From Ruminococcus_C callidus (GTDB taxonomy: Bacteria; Bacillota; Clostridia; Oscillospirales; Ruminococcaceae): DNA of 64,000 nt. Positions 24,980-32,932 of the stretch are shown one piece after another (position 1 is the first letter of the stretch; every line of letters starts with the position of its first letter). The notes beneath the pieces were generated by a model. It ran no database searches. It saw nothing but the letters and a program-made list of their open reading frames with translations, and had not been told where the DNA came from. Both the position numbers and the translations under genes were made by a program. The DNA lies in NCBI RefSeq assembly GCF_049562855.1, contig NZ_CP186925.1, positions 2,170,001-2,234,000 of the forward strand, read 5' to 3'.

Positions 24980-26410
24980 TTGAACATTGACATTTTAAAC
25001 GGAAAAAAGCATATCCACTTTATCGGCATCGGCGGCAGCGGCATGTATCCGCTGGCACAGATCCTCCACACCAAAGGATTCTACCTCACCGGTTCCGACA
25101 ACAACGAAACGGAAACCCTACAGGCAGTCCGCGACATGGGCATTCCCGTATATCTGGGACAGCGTGCGGAAAATATTGAGGGGGCTGACCTGATCGTACA
25201 CACCGCGGCGATCATGGCAGACAATCCGGAACTGATTGCAGCCAAAGCCAGCGGCGTGCCGGTGCTGGAACGGAGCGAACTGCTGGGTATTGTGACCAGC
25301 TGGTATGACAATGCCATCTGCGTTGCCGGCACCCACGGCAAGACGACGACCACCTCTATGGTGACGCAGATCCTGTTCACCGCCGGCGTAGATCTGTCCG
25401 CATTCATCGGCGGCAAGCTGCCCTGCATTCACGGCAGCGGCAGAAGCGGCTCCAGCGACATCATGACCTGTGAAGCCTGCGAATTTGTAGATACGTTCCT
25501 GAAACTCTATCCGGACATCGCCGTGCTGCTGAACATCGATGCCGATCATCTGGATTACTTCGGCACCGTGGAAAATATCATCAAGTCATTCCACAAGTTC
25601 GCACAGCTGACCTCCAAGGCAGTTATCTACAACGGCAGCGATGCCAACACCTGCAAAGCTATGGAGGGCATTACCGGCAAGGAATGCATCACCTTCGGCA
25701 AAACTGCGGACTGTGACTATTATCCCGCAAATATCCGCCACGTTTCCGGTCTGGAAACCCACTTCCAGCTGATGCACCTTGGCAAAGAACTGGGCGAGAT
25801 CGTCCTGCATGTTGCCGGTGAGCACAATGTGCTGAACGCTACTGCTGCGGCTGCGGCTGCCATGTATGTGGGCGTTTCCTTTGCAGATGTGGCAAAGGGG
25901 CTGGCAGAATTCCGCGGTGCCGGCAGACGGTTCGAGAAGAAGGGCGAAGTCGGCGGCATTACGCTGGTAGACGACTACGCTCACCACCCCACCGAACTGA
26001 CTGCGACCCTGAAAGCTGCAATGGCAATGCCGTTCCGAAAGGTCTGGGCAGTGTTCCAGCCGTTCACTTTCTCCCGCACCGCCATGCTGCTGGACGAATT
26101 CGCAGAAGCTCTGTCCATTCCGGATCACGCTGTCCTGACGGACATTATGGGCTCCCGCGAAAAGAACACCTATCACATCTTCACACGGCAGCTGGGTGAA
26201 AAAATTCCCAACGCAGTCTGGTTCCCACAGGACGAAAGCGATCCGGAAACCACCGACGAACGGAAATACCAGAACTTCGAACAGGTCACCAACTATATCT
26301 GTGACCATGCACAGGCTGGCGATCTGGTCATCACACTGGGCTGCGGCGATGTCAACAAGGTGAACAAGATGATTCTGGAAGAACTGGAACGGCGGCAGAG
26401 TGCGAAGTAA
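24980..26410 (+). CDS. murC: UDP-N-acetylmuramate--L-alanine ligase
   Basis: Mur ligase adding L-Ala to UDP-MurNAc, 476 residues, cytoplasmic. The N-terminal Rossmann domain has HFIGIGGSGM, the ATP loop is AGTHGKTTTTSM (about 110-121), the central metal region has LNIDADHLDYF, and the C-terminal domain has VDDYAHHPTE. I chose TTG 24980, six bases after AAAGGTGA; a TTG at 24947 lacks a ribosome site. It is divergent from spoVG. Confidence 0.95.
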   Translation: MNIDILNGKKHIHFIGIGGSGMYPLAQILHTKGFYLTGSDNNETETLQAVRDMGIPVYLGQRAENIEGADLIVHTAAIMADNPELIAAKASGVPVLERSELLGIVTSWYDNAICVAGTHGKTTTTSMVTQILFTAGVDLSAFIGGKLPCIHGSGRSGSSDIMTCEACEFVDTFLKLYPDIAVLLNIDADHLDYFGTVENIIKSFHKFAQLTSKAVIYNGSDANTCKAMEGITGKECITFGKTADCDYYPANIRHVSGLETHFQLMHLGKELGEIVLHVAGEHNVLNATAAAAAAMYVGVSFADVAKGLAEFRGAGRRFEKKGEVGGITLVDDYAHHPTELTATLKAAMAMPFRKVWAVFQPFTFSRTAMLLDEFAEALSIPDHAVLTDIMGSREKNTYHIFTRQLGEKIPNAVWFPQDESDPETTDERKYQNFEQVTNYICDHAQAGDLVITLGCGDVNKVNKMILEELERRQSAK

Positions 26411-26452
26411 CGGCAATTCCGTCCTGTTTGAAAAATTTCCAAAATACCCTCT

Positions 26453-26480
26453 TTTCAATCTGCGAAAAATGTTGTATAAT
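26453..26480 (+). promoter_or_regulatory. Predicted promoter for zapA
   Basis: TTTCAA, 16-17 bases, TATAAT; the -35 is weak. The repeat copy at 26493 begins 13 bases after the -10 box, so the whole element is part of the predicted leader. Confidence 0.6.
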
Positions 26481-26492
26481 AGAGAAAGTTGC

Positions 26493-26738
26493 TAAGGCAA
26501 CACCGCACAAAGCTTGTGCGTAAGGTGCGTTGTCAGATTTTTTCGGCAGATTGCCCAGAAATTCCGCAGGCATACTGCCGGTCGCAATTTATCTTAGTGC
26601 GACACTCCTTTGTTCTCGGGCAGAATCCTGCCTCGAACGCAGTCGTATTGCAAGGGATTTCTGGGCAATATGACGGAAAATCTGCACGCAGATTGCGTGC
26701 AAAGCCGTCAGGCGGGCTTTGTGCGGTGTTGCCCTAAG
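26493..26738 (-). repeat. Palindromic element, copy 6 (longest, 246 bases)
   Basis: Ends TAAGGCAACACCGCACAAAG and CTTTGTGCGGTGTTGCCCTA, flanked by TA. The interior is the longest seen, with a unique 100-base core (about 26575-26655) inside the arms. Minus orientation. It fills most of the gap between murC and zapA. Confidence 0.92.
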
Positions 26739-26782
26739 GAAACAGTGCACACGTTCACCTTAAAGAAAGGAATCACAACACT

Positions 26783-27139
26783 ATGTCAAATAAAGTCAAA
26801 GTCGTGATCTGCGGCAAGGATTTCACTTTGCAGACCGCAGAATCCTCCAACTATGTCTTCGGTCTGGCACGCACGCTGGAATCCCGCATCACGGAAATTA
26901 CCGATGCCAACAGCAGTGCCTCTCCGTTTACCGCGGCAATTATGGTCGGGCTGGCAACGCTGGACGACCTGAACAAGGCAAATGCCAAGCTGGACAGCAT
27001 TCGGGATCAGTCCAAGGAATATGTGGACGAAGCCGGAAAGACCCGTCTGGAACGGGACGCTGCCATGCAGCAGGTGGAAGCCCTGAAATCCCGTATCGCA
27101 GAACTGGAACGGGAACTCCGTGAGAAAGACTCCAAATGA
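26783..27139 (+). CDS. zapA: Cell division protein ZapA
   Basis: 118 residues. The N-terminal ZapA head (KVVICGKDFTLQTAES, residues 5-20) is followed by a long C-terminal coiled coil (about 70-118). Known role: bundles FtsZ protofilaments and stabilises the Z ring. ATG 26783 follows AAAGGAAT. The stop overlaps the start of the U32 gene in ATGA, so the pair is translationally coupled. Confidence 0.92.
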   Translation: MSNKVKVVICGKDFTLQTAESSNYVFGLARTLESRITEITDANSSASPFTAAIMVGLATLDDLNKANAKLDSIRDQSKEYVDEAGKTRLERDAAMQQVEALKSRIAELERELREKDSK

Positions 27140-29178
27140 GAACACCTGAAATTTTAGCACCTGCCGGCTCGGAAGATGCCTTGCTGGCGGCTCTGCGGTG
27201 CGGTGCCGATGCGGTCTATGTGGGCGGAAAACAATTCTCCGCACGACAGAACGCCGCCAACTTCGATCTGCCCCAATTACAGCGGGCAGCGGAACTCTGC
27301 CACCTCTATGGGGCAAAGCTGTACCTAACAGTCAACACGCTGGTATTTGCACCGGAGTTCCCTGCACTGGTACAGTTTCTGGAAGCGGCGATCCGGCTGG
27401 GCGTAGATGCATTTCTGGTACAGGATTTCGGACTGCTGGAACTGATCCGGCAGATCTCTCCTGACGTACCCATTCACGCTTCCACGCAGATGACCATTCA
27501 CACGCCGGAGGGTGCCCTCTGGGCAAAGGAGCACGGCATTTCCAGAGTCGTGGTTTCCCGCGAGCTCTCCCGCAAAGAAATTGCCGCGATCTGTAAAACC
27601 GGCATCGAAGTGGAAACCTTTGTCCACGGTGCCCTCTGCATGAGCGTATCGGGACAGTGCGGACTGTCCGCCATGATCGGTTCCCGCAGTGCCAACCGCG
27701 GCAGATGTGCACAGGCATGCCGACTGCCCTTTTCTGCAAAGGGCGATAAAAACGGCTGTGCTCTCTCTCTGAAAGACCTCTGTCTGGTGCCTTACGTGGC
27801 AGAACTGGCAGAGGACGGCGTGGCATCGCTGAAAATCGAGGGCAGATGCAAACGGCCGGAATACGTTGCCGCCGCAGTCACTGCATTAGTGCAGGCACGT
27901 GCCGGAGAAACGCCGGATCTGGACACCCTGCGGGCAGTATTCTCCCGCAGCGGATTCACAGACGGCTATTATACCGGCAAACGGCAGCAGATGTTCGGCA
28001 CCCGCCAAAAGGACGATGTGCTCCAGGGGCAGAAAGTCCTGCCCCAGCTGGCACAGCTATACCAGAAGCCCACACCGCAGGTTCCGCTGGACATGCATGT
28101 CACTGTACAGACCGGTCAGCCGGCAGTGCTGAAACTGCGGGACGGCGACGGTATTTCCGTTTCTGTTTCCGGTGATGTGGTACAACCGGCACGCACGAAA
28201 GCAACCGATCTGCCCCAGTTGGAACGACAGCTGGGAAAGCTGGGCGGCACGCTCTATACCCTGTCCGGTTTGCAGGCAGACTGCGACGGAACCGGCATGC
28301 TCCCCGCTTCGGCGTGGAACGCTCTGCGGCGGGAGGGCATTGTTCAAATGAACGCCGCCAGAATCGCTGCGAATACGCCAAAGTATACCATGCGGCACAT
28401 CACGCTGCCCGCACTTCCAGCAGCCGGACAACACACCATACAATACCGCATCATCCAGAAGCAGTGGGACAGCCAGTCAGCCACACTGCTGAAGCAGCCT
28501 GACGTGGAGGCACTGCTGCTGCCGGCGGATACGGTTTCCGATGCTGTGCCGGCAGTCTGTCGGGAACGAATTTTCCTGACGCTGCCGCGGTTTTGTGCAG
28601 ACGAAGCCAAAGTGCGTCTATGGCTGGAACAAGCCAAAGCTCTGGGATTCTCCCACGTGGTCTGCGAAAATGTTTCCCATATCCGGCTGTGCCGGTCACT
28701 GGGGCTGACGCTTCACGGCGGCATGGGACTGAATGCGGCAAATCCGTCCTGTCTGTCTTTTTTGCAGCGGGAATCCTTGCAGGACGTGATCCTCTCACCG
28801 GAACTGACCATTGCCCAGAGCCGGCACTGCACCGGACTGCCCGCAGGAGCGTATGCCTACGGGTTCCAGCCGGTCATGACCATGCGGAACTGTCCCGTAC
28901 AGGCAGAAGCGGGCTGCCGGAACTGCACCCATGGTCTGACAGACCGCACCGGCAGAACTTTTCCGGTATACTGCCACAAGGCAGCCGGTATCACAACGAT
29001 GTACAACGCCGTTCCCACGTGGCTGGCGGACAAGCAGGAACAGCTGTCACACAGCAGCTTTCTGGTGCTGGACTGTACCCTGCAGCCCGATGCCTGTTCC
29101 GTGCTCCGTGCCTACCAGAACGGCGAACCTACAAAAGAAGCAATGACACGGGGACTGTTTTTCCGTGGTGTTGAATAG
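27136..29178 (+). CDS. U32 family peptidase-like protein with DUF3656
   Basis: 680 residues. The N-terminal U32 domain (about 1-285) has PEILAPAGSEDALLAAL and the family signature EVETFVHGALCMSVSGQC with further cysteines at SANRGRCAQACRLPF; a DUF3656 insert (about 310-430) and a C-terminal extension with cysteines (NCPVQAEAGCRNC) follow. Relatives such as RlhA and TrhP hydroxylate RNA, using an iron-sulfur cluster or prephenate-derived chemistry, so a role in RNA modification is more likely than proteolysis (inference). Coupled to zapA by a 4-base overlap. Confidence 0.9.
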   Translation: MRTPEILAPAGSEDALLAALRCGADAVYVGGKQFSARQNAANFDLPQLQRAAELCHLYGAKLYLTVNTLVFAPEFPALVQFLEAAIRLGVDAFLVQDFGLLELIRQISPDVPIHASTQMTIHTPEGALWAKEHGISRVVVSRELSRKEIAAICKTGIEVETFVHGALCMSVSGQCGLSAMIGSRSANRGRCAQACRLPFSAKGDKNGCALSLKDLCLVPYVAELAEDGVASLKIEGRCKRPEYVAAAVTALVQARAGETPDLDTLRAVFSRSGFTDGYYTGKRQQMFGTRQKDDVLQGQKVLPQLAQLYQKPTPQVPLDMHVTVQTGQPAVLKLRDGDGISVSVSGDVVQPARTKATDLPQLERQLGKLGGTLYTLSGLQADCDGTGMLPASAWNALRREGIVQMNAARIAANTPKYTMRHITLPALPAAGQHTIQYRIIQKQWDSQSATLLKQPDVEALLLPADTVSDAVPAVCRERIFLTLPRFCADEAKVRLWLEQAKALGFSHVVCENVSHIRLCRSLGLTLHGGMGLNAANPSCLSFLQRESLQDVILSPELTIAQSRHCTGLPAGAYAYGFQPVMTMRNCPVQAEAGCRNCTHGLTDRTGRTFPVYCHKAAGITTMYNAVPTWLADKQEQLSHSSFLVLDCTLQPDACSVLRAYQNGEPTKEAMTRGLFFRGVE

Positions 29179-29187
29179 GAGGCTTTT

Positions 29188-29628
29188 ATGTATATTTCTG
29201 TTCAGAAGCTGCGTCCGCACGCCCAGATTCCCAAGCGTGCCACCGCACAAAGTGCCGGCTATGATCTGTACGCCCTGCCGGAGGAACCGCTGACCATTCA
29301 GCCGCAGGAGATCTGCAAGGTGCCTACCGGCATCGCTGTGGCTCCGTCCCGTCCGGACGTTGCCCTGTGCATCTTCCCCCGCTCCGGACTTTCCACCAAG
29401 CACGGCATCACGCTGATCAACAGTGTTGGGCTGGTGGACAGCGACTATCGGGGTGAACTGCTGATCCCGCTGATCAACCACGGCTCGGAGCCCTTTACCG
29501 TAGAAGCAGGCATGCGGATCGCACAGCTGGTCGTGCTTCCGATCCTGACACCGGAACTGAAGGAAGTCACCCGTCTGGACACCACCGAACGGGGTGCCGG
29601 CGGCTTCGGTGCAAGCGGACTGTCATAA
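29188..29628 (+). CDS. dut: Deoxyuridine 5'-triphosphate nucleotidohydrolase
   Basis: Trimeric dUTPase of 146 residues that removes dUTP and supplies dUMP. The five motifs are in order: AGYDLYA, PRSGLSTK, VGLVDSDYRGE, GMRIAQLV, and the C-terminal arm RGAGGFGASG. ATG 29188 follows AGGAGG, ten bases after the U32 gene. Confidence 0.97.
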   Translation: MYISVQKLRPHAQIPKRATAQSAGYDLYALPEEPLTIQPQEICKVPTGIAVAPSRPDVALCIFPRSGLSTKHGITLINSVGLVDSDYRGELLIPLINHGSEPFTVEAGMRIAQLVVLPILTPELKEVTRLDTTERGAGGFGASGLS

Positions 29629-29656
29629 TTTCAGAAAGGAGGACTTCAGAAGCCCT

Positions 29657-29923
29657 ATGAAAAAGTTTCTTGTGTATCTCTGTTCCATTGTGGTCGCCGT
29701 GATTCTCGGCGGTGTCATCGGCAATCTCTGTGTGGGGATCGCTCCCCTGAGCTGGCTGGACTACGCCCCGCCGCTGCACCTCAAAACTCACGAGTGGAAT
29801 CTGTATGTGGCAGACCTGACCTTCGGCATTCAGTCGAAATTTAACATCGCCCAGCTGCTGCTGACGATCATTGCCTGCTTTGTCGCTCCCAAAATCGAGC
29901 CTTTGATCGGCAAAAAGAAATAA
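29657..29923 (+). CDS. DUF4321 small membrane protein
   Basis: 88 residues with two transmembrane segments (about 4-26 and 65-80); layout and the FGIQSKFNIAQLLLTIIACF end fit DUF4321, a family of unknown role common in Clostridia. The start is ATG 29657; AAAGGAGG lies 14 bases upstream, rather far. The stop codon TAA is supplied by the first bases of the repeat at 29921, and the protein ends in KKK just before it, so the original C-terminus may have been altered. Confidence 0.78.
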   Translation: MKKFLVYLCSIVVAVILGGVIGNLCVGIAPLSWLDYAPPLHLKTHEWNLYVADLTFGIQSKFNIAQLLLTIIACFVAPKIEPLIGKKK

Positions 29924-29973
29924 GGCAATACCGCACAAAGAGCGTCTGGCGACTTTGCACGGTATTGCCATAA
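29921..29973 (+). repeat. Palindromic element, copy 7 (short, type A)
   Basis: Ends TAAGGCAATACCGCACAAAG and TGCACGGTATTGCCATA, flanked by TA; the interior is cut to GCGTCTGGCGACTT. Plus orientation. Confidence 0.88.
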
Positions 29974-30086
29974 GACAGCATTGGTTTGACTATTTGGTAC
30001 ATTTGCTGTAATTTTTACATCGTTTTTCGTTTGATTTTCACAAAATGATAGAATTTCGATTTCGCAGAAAATTCTGAAAAAAATGA

Positions 30087-30115
30087 TTGCCACCCCGCTT
30101 TTTTCGTGGTATAAT
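30087..30115 (+). promoter_or_regulatory. Sigma-A promoter for the mreBCD-mrdA cluster
   Basis: TTGCCA, 17 bases, TATAAT, about 300 bases before mreB. The predicted start of transcription coincides with the first bases of the repeat copy at 30121. Confidence 0.8.
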
Positions 30116-30120
30116 AGAAT

Positions 30121-30241
30121 ACGGTAACACCGCACAAAGAGCGTCTGACGACTTTGCACGCCATCTGCTTGCAAATTTCCCGTCATATTTCACAAAAATT
30201 TGACGACGCATCTGTCACACAATCTTTGTGCGGTATTGCCT
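30121..30241 (+). repeat. Palindromic element, copy 8 (full length, type A) in the mreB leader
   Basis: Ends GGTAACACCGCACAAAG and CTTTGTGCGGTATTGCC. There is no TA flank. It begins at the predicted +1 and would fold as a long hairpin in the leader. Plus orientation. Confidence 0.9.
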
Positions 30242-30417
30242 GAAATTTCAAAAGCAGTATTCATAAAAAGAAACAAGTATACATATTTATGAATACAGAT
30301 TCTTCACTGCACCGGTCTTCGGCGGCAGTGTTCTCTTTTCTCCGGAAAGAGGCGAATTGGCAGGCTTTTTTACCACGGGGCAAGATGCGGCTGGACACGC
30401 ATCAAAAGGAGCACACA

Positions 30418-31437
30418 ATGTTTACAAAAGATATTGGTATTGATCTTGGAACAGCAAACACCCTTGTCTACCTGCGTGGCAAGGGGATTATTATCAGAGA
30501 GCCGTCTGTCGTGGCAGTCAATACCCACACAGACCGTGCAAAATATGTCGGCAAAGAGGCAAAGGAAGTCATCGGACGCACCCCCGGCTCGATCGTTGCC
30601 GTTCGTCCGCTGAAAGACGGTGTCATTGCGGACTTTGAAACCACAACCATTTTATTGCAGGAATTTATCCGGAAAGCCATGCGGGGCAAAATGTTCGCCC
30701 GTGCCAGAGTGATCATCTGCATTCCCTCCGGTGTCACGGCAGTGGAACGCCGTGCAGTGCGGGAAGCCGCAGATCAGGCTGGGGCGAAACCGGTTCTGAT
30801 CGTAGAAGAACCGATGGCGGCGGCGATCGGTGCAGGACTGCCTACCACCGAGCCTATCGGCTGTATGGTGGTGGACATCGGCGGCGGCACTTCTGAAGTG
30901 GCTGTCATTGCACTGGGCGGTATTGTCGTTTCCCAGAGCGTCCGCTGTGCCGGCGATGAGTTTGATGCAGCGATCATCAACTTTATCAAAAAGCGGTACA
31001 ACCTGCTCATCGGCGAGCGGACTGCCGAAAGCATCAAGATGCAGATCGGTTCCGCGTATCCTGTTGACCGTGACGAGATCATGCAGATCAAGGGACGGAA
31101 TCTGATGAGCGGACTGCCGGAAAATGTCAACATTTCTTCGAAAGAAGTGCGGGAGGCTCTCTCTGAACCCCTTTCCCGCATTGTCGATGCGATCAAGTGC
31201 ACACTGGAACAGACACCGCCGGAACTGGCTGCGGACATCATCGACCACGGTATTACCCTGACCGGCGGCGGAGCACTGCTCCGCGGACTGGATCAGCTGA
31301 TCCACAAGGAAACCGGCATGCCTGTGTTTATCGCAGAATATCCTTTGGACTGCGTGGCAGAGGGCACGGGAAAAATTCTCGAAAATCTGGACAAATACCG
31401 CGATGCCGTTTCGGACGATCCCAGAGGATTTGAGTAA
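30418..31437 (+). CDS. mreB: Rod shape-determining actin homologue MreB
   Basis: Cytoplasmic actin-like ATPase that guides lateral wall synthesis, 339 residues. The ATP-binding motifs are intact: IGIDLGTANTLVY (phosphate 1), VVDIGGGTSEVAVI (phosphate 2) and GITLTGGGALLRGL (adenosine). The start is ATG 30418 after AAAAGGAG; a longer in-frame ATG at 30289 has no ribosome site. First gene of mreB-mreC-mreD-mrdA. Confidence 0.97.
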   Translation: MFTKDIGIDLGTANTLVYLRGKGIIIREPSVVAVNTHTDRAKYVGKEAKEVIGRTPGSIVAVRPLKDGVIADFETTTILLQEFIRKAMRGKMFARARVIICIPSGVTAVERRAVREAADQAGAKPVLIVEEPMAAAIGAGLPTTEPIGCMVVDIGGGTSEVAVIALGGIVVSQSVRCAGDEFDAAIINFIKKRYNLLIGERTAESIKMQIGSAYPVDRDEIMQIKGRNLMSGLPENVNISSKEVREALSEPLSRIVDAIKCTLEQTPPELAADIIDHGITLTGGGALLRGLDQLIHKETGMPVFIAEYPLDCVAEGTGKILENLDKYRDAVSDDPRGFE

Positions 31438-31463
31438 TCGGTTGACAAAGGAGGCTGATAGCT

Positions 31464-32324
31464 ATGGGCGGCTTTTTCCGCAGCAAAAAATTTCGCATCA
31501 TTCTCTGCATCATTGCCCTGCTGATCGGCATGATGCTCTATGCTGTCACACAGGACGGCTATACGCTGCCGACTACCGGATTTCTGGGCAGGATCCTGAA
31601 CCCGATCCGTTCGGCATCCAACAGCATTTCCACCAGTGTGCAGGACACGCTGGACGTATTCACCAAATCCAAAGCGTACCAGACTGAAAATGAGGAACTT
31701 CGTCAGCGTGTGGCAGAACTGGAAAGCCAGATGGTGGACTATGACAAGACCAAACAGGACTTGGCAGACCTGTCGGAATTCATGGGCATCAAGGAAGACC
31801 ACCCCGACAACCAGTTCTCCGACCCCTGCACCATTATCGGCTATGTGGAAAACGATCCGTTCCACGGGTTTTACATCGACCGCGGCAGTGACGACGGGCT
31901 TTCCGTCTATGATCCGGTGGTCACGGCAGAAGGGCTTGTGGGCATTATTTCCGAGATCTCTGACACCTATGCCACAGTAGAAACCATCTGCTCTCCGAAT
32001 CTTTCCATTGGTGCAAAGGCTTCGGACAAGTCGGAGTCCGGCATTGTGGAGGGCGATGTGACGCTGTCCTCCAACTACCGCTGCCGCATGATCTATCTGG
32101 AAAAGGATACCACCCTGAAAAGCGGCGACCTGATCACCACGTCCAACTCTGTGGGCATTTTCCCGCAGGGCTATCTCATCGGCTCTGTGGAATCCATTGA
32201 GCCAATGGACAACGGCTTGAGTTATTGTGCCGTGATCCGTCCGTCTGTCGATCTGGAAAATCTGAAAAATGTTATCGTCATCAAGGATTTCGCCGGAAAG
32301 GAGCAGCAGGATGCGGCAAAGTAA
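31464..32324 (+). CDS. mreC: Rod shape-determining protein MreC
   Basis: 286 residues: an N-terminal transmembrane segment (about 10-30), a coiled coil (about 65-100, EELRQRVAELESQMVDYD) and two beta domains outside the cell (about 110-280, with IDRGSDDGLSVYDPVV). It scaffolds PBP2 and the elongasome. Starts at ATG 31464 after AAAGGAGG; its 3' end overlaps mreD by 14 bases. Confidence 0.95.
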   Translation: MGGFFRSKKFRIILCIIALLIGMMLYAVTQDGYTLPTTGFLGRILNPIRSASNSISTSVQDTLDVFTKSKAYQTENEELRQRVAELESQMVDYDKTKQDLADLSEFMGIKEDHPDNQFSDPCTIIGYVENDPFHGFYIDRGSDDGLSVYDPVVTAEGLVGIISEISDTYATVETICSPNLSIGAKASDKSESGIVEGDVTLSSNYRCRMIYLEKDTTLKSGDLITTSNSVGIFPQGYLIGSVESIEPMDNGLSYCAVIRPSVDLENLKNVIVIKDFAGKEQQDAAK

Positions 32325-32895
32325 GCGAAAGTTTCTCACCCAGAAACCAGTCCGCCGTCCGAAGCTGCGGAATGCCATACGCTGGGGCTTGTATGCAGTC
32401 TGCATTTTTCTGGCTTTTGTGACCGCAAACGGCGGTGATTTTACAAAGCCGCTGCTGCTGATTCCCATTGCCCTGTGCATTTCTTCGGTTTCCGGTGCAG
32501 TCGTTTCCGGCGGTATCGGCATTCTGTGCGGGCTGCTGCTGGATATTTCCTGCGGCACGCTGGCAGGCTATCACGGTATCTTATTGTTCCTGATCTGTCT
32601 GGCAGTTTCCTGTATGTACGACCGTCTGCTGCTGCAGCGGTTCTGGAATCTGATCTGGCTGACTGCAGTGGCTGCCTTTGTGGTGACCGGTTTCGACTTC
32701 GTCTTTCAGTATGCGATCTGGGGCTATCACCAGGTTTCCCAGCTATATCTGCACCACACGCTCCCCTGTCTGGCGTATACCGTCATCAGCAGCATGATCT
32801 GCTATCCAGTCTTTTCTCTGATTCACCGTTTCCTGCTGCCAAAGCGGCGGCGTACCATTGAGAAGAAACTGAAACCCATGGAAGAAACCGCATGA
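32311..32895 (+). CDS. mreD: Rod shape-determining protein MreD
   Basis: 194 residues with a basic N-terminus and five or six transmembrane segments. The motif GILCGLLLDISCGTLAGYHG is typical of MreD. ATG 32311 lies inside mreC, a few bases after AAAGGAGCAGG, so translation is coupled. Confidence 0.93.
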   Translation: MRQSKRKFLTQKPVRRPKLRNAIRWGLYAVCIFLAFVTANGGDFTKPLLLIPIALCISSVSGAVVSGGIGILCGLLLDISCGTLAGYHGILLFLICLAVSCMYDRLLLQRFWNLIWLTAVAAFVVTGFDFVFQYAIWGYHQVSQLYLHHTLPCLAYTVISSMICYPVFSLIHRFLLPKRRRTIEKKLKPMEETA

Positions 32896-32932
32896 TCGCA
32901 CAGGCATTCTCTCCGGAAAGGAGCATTTTTCT

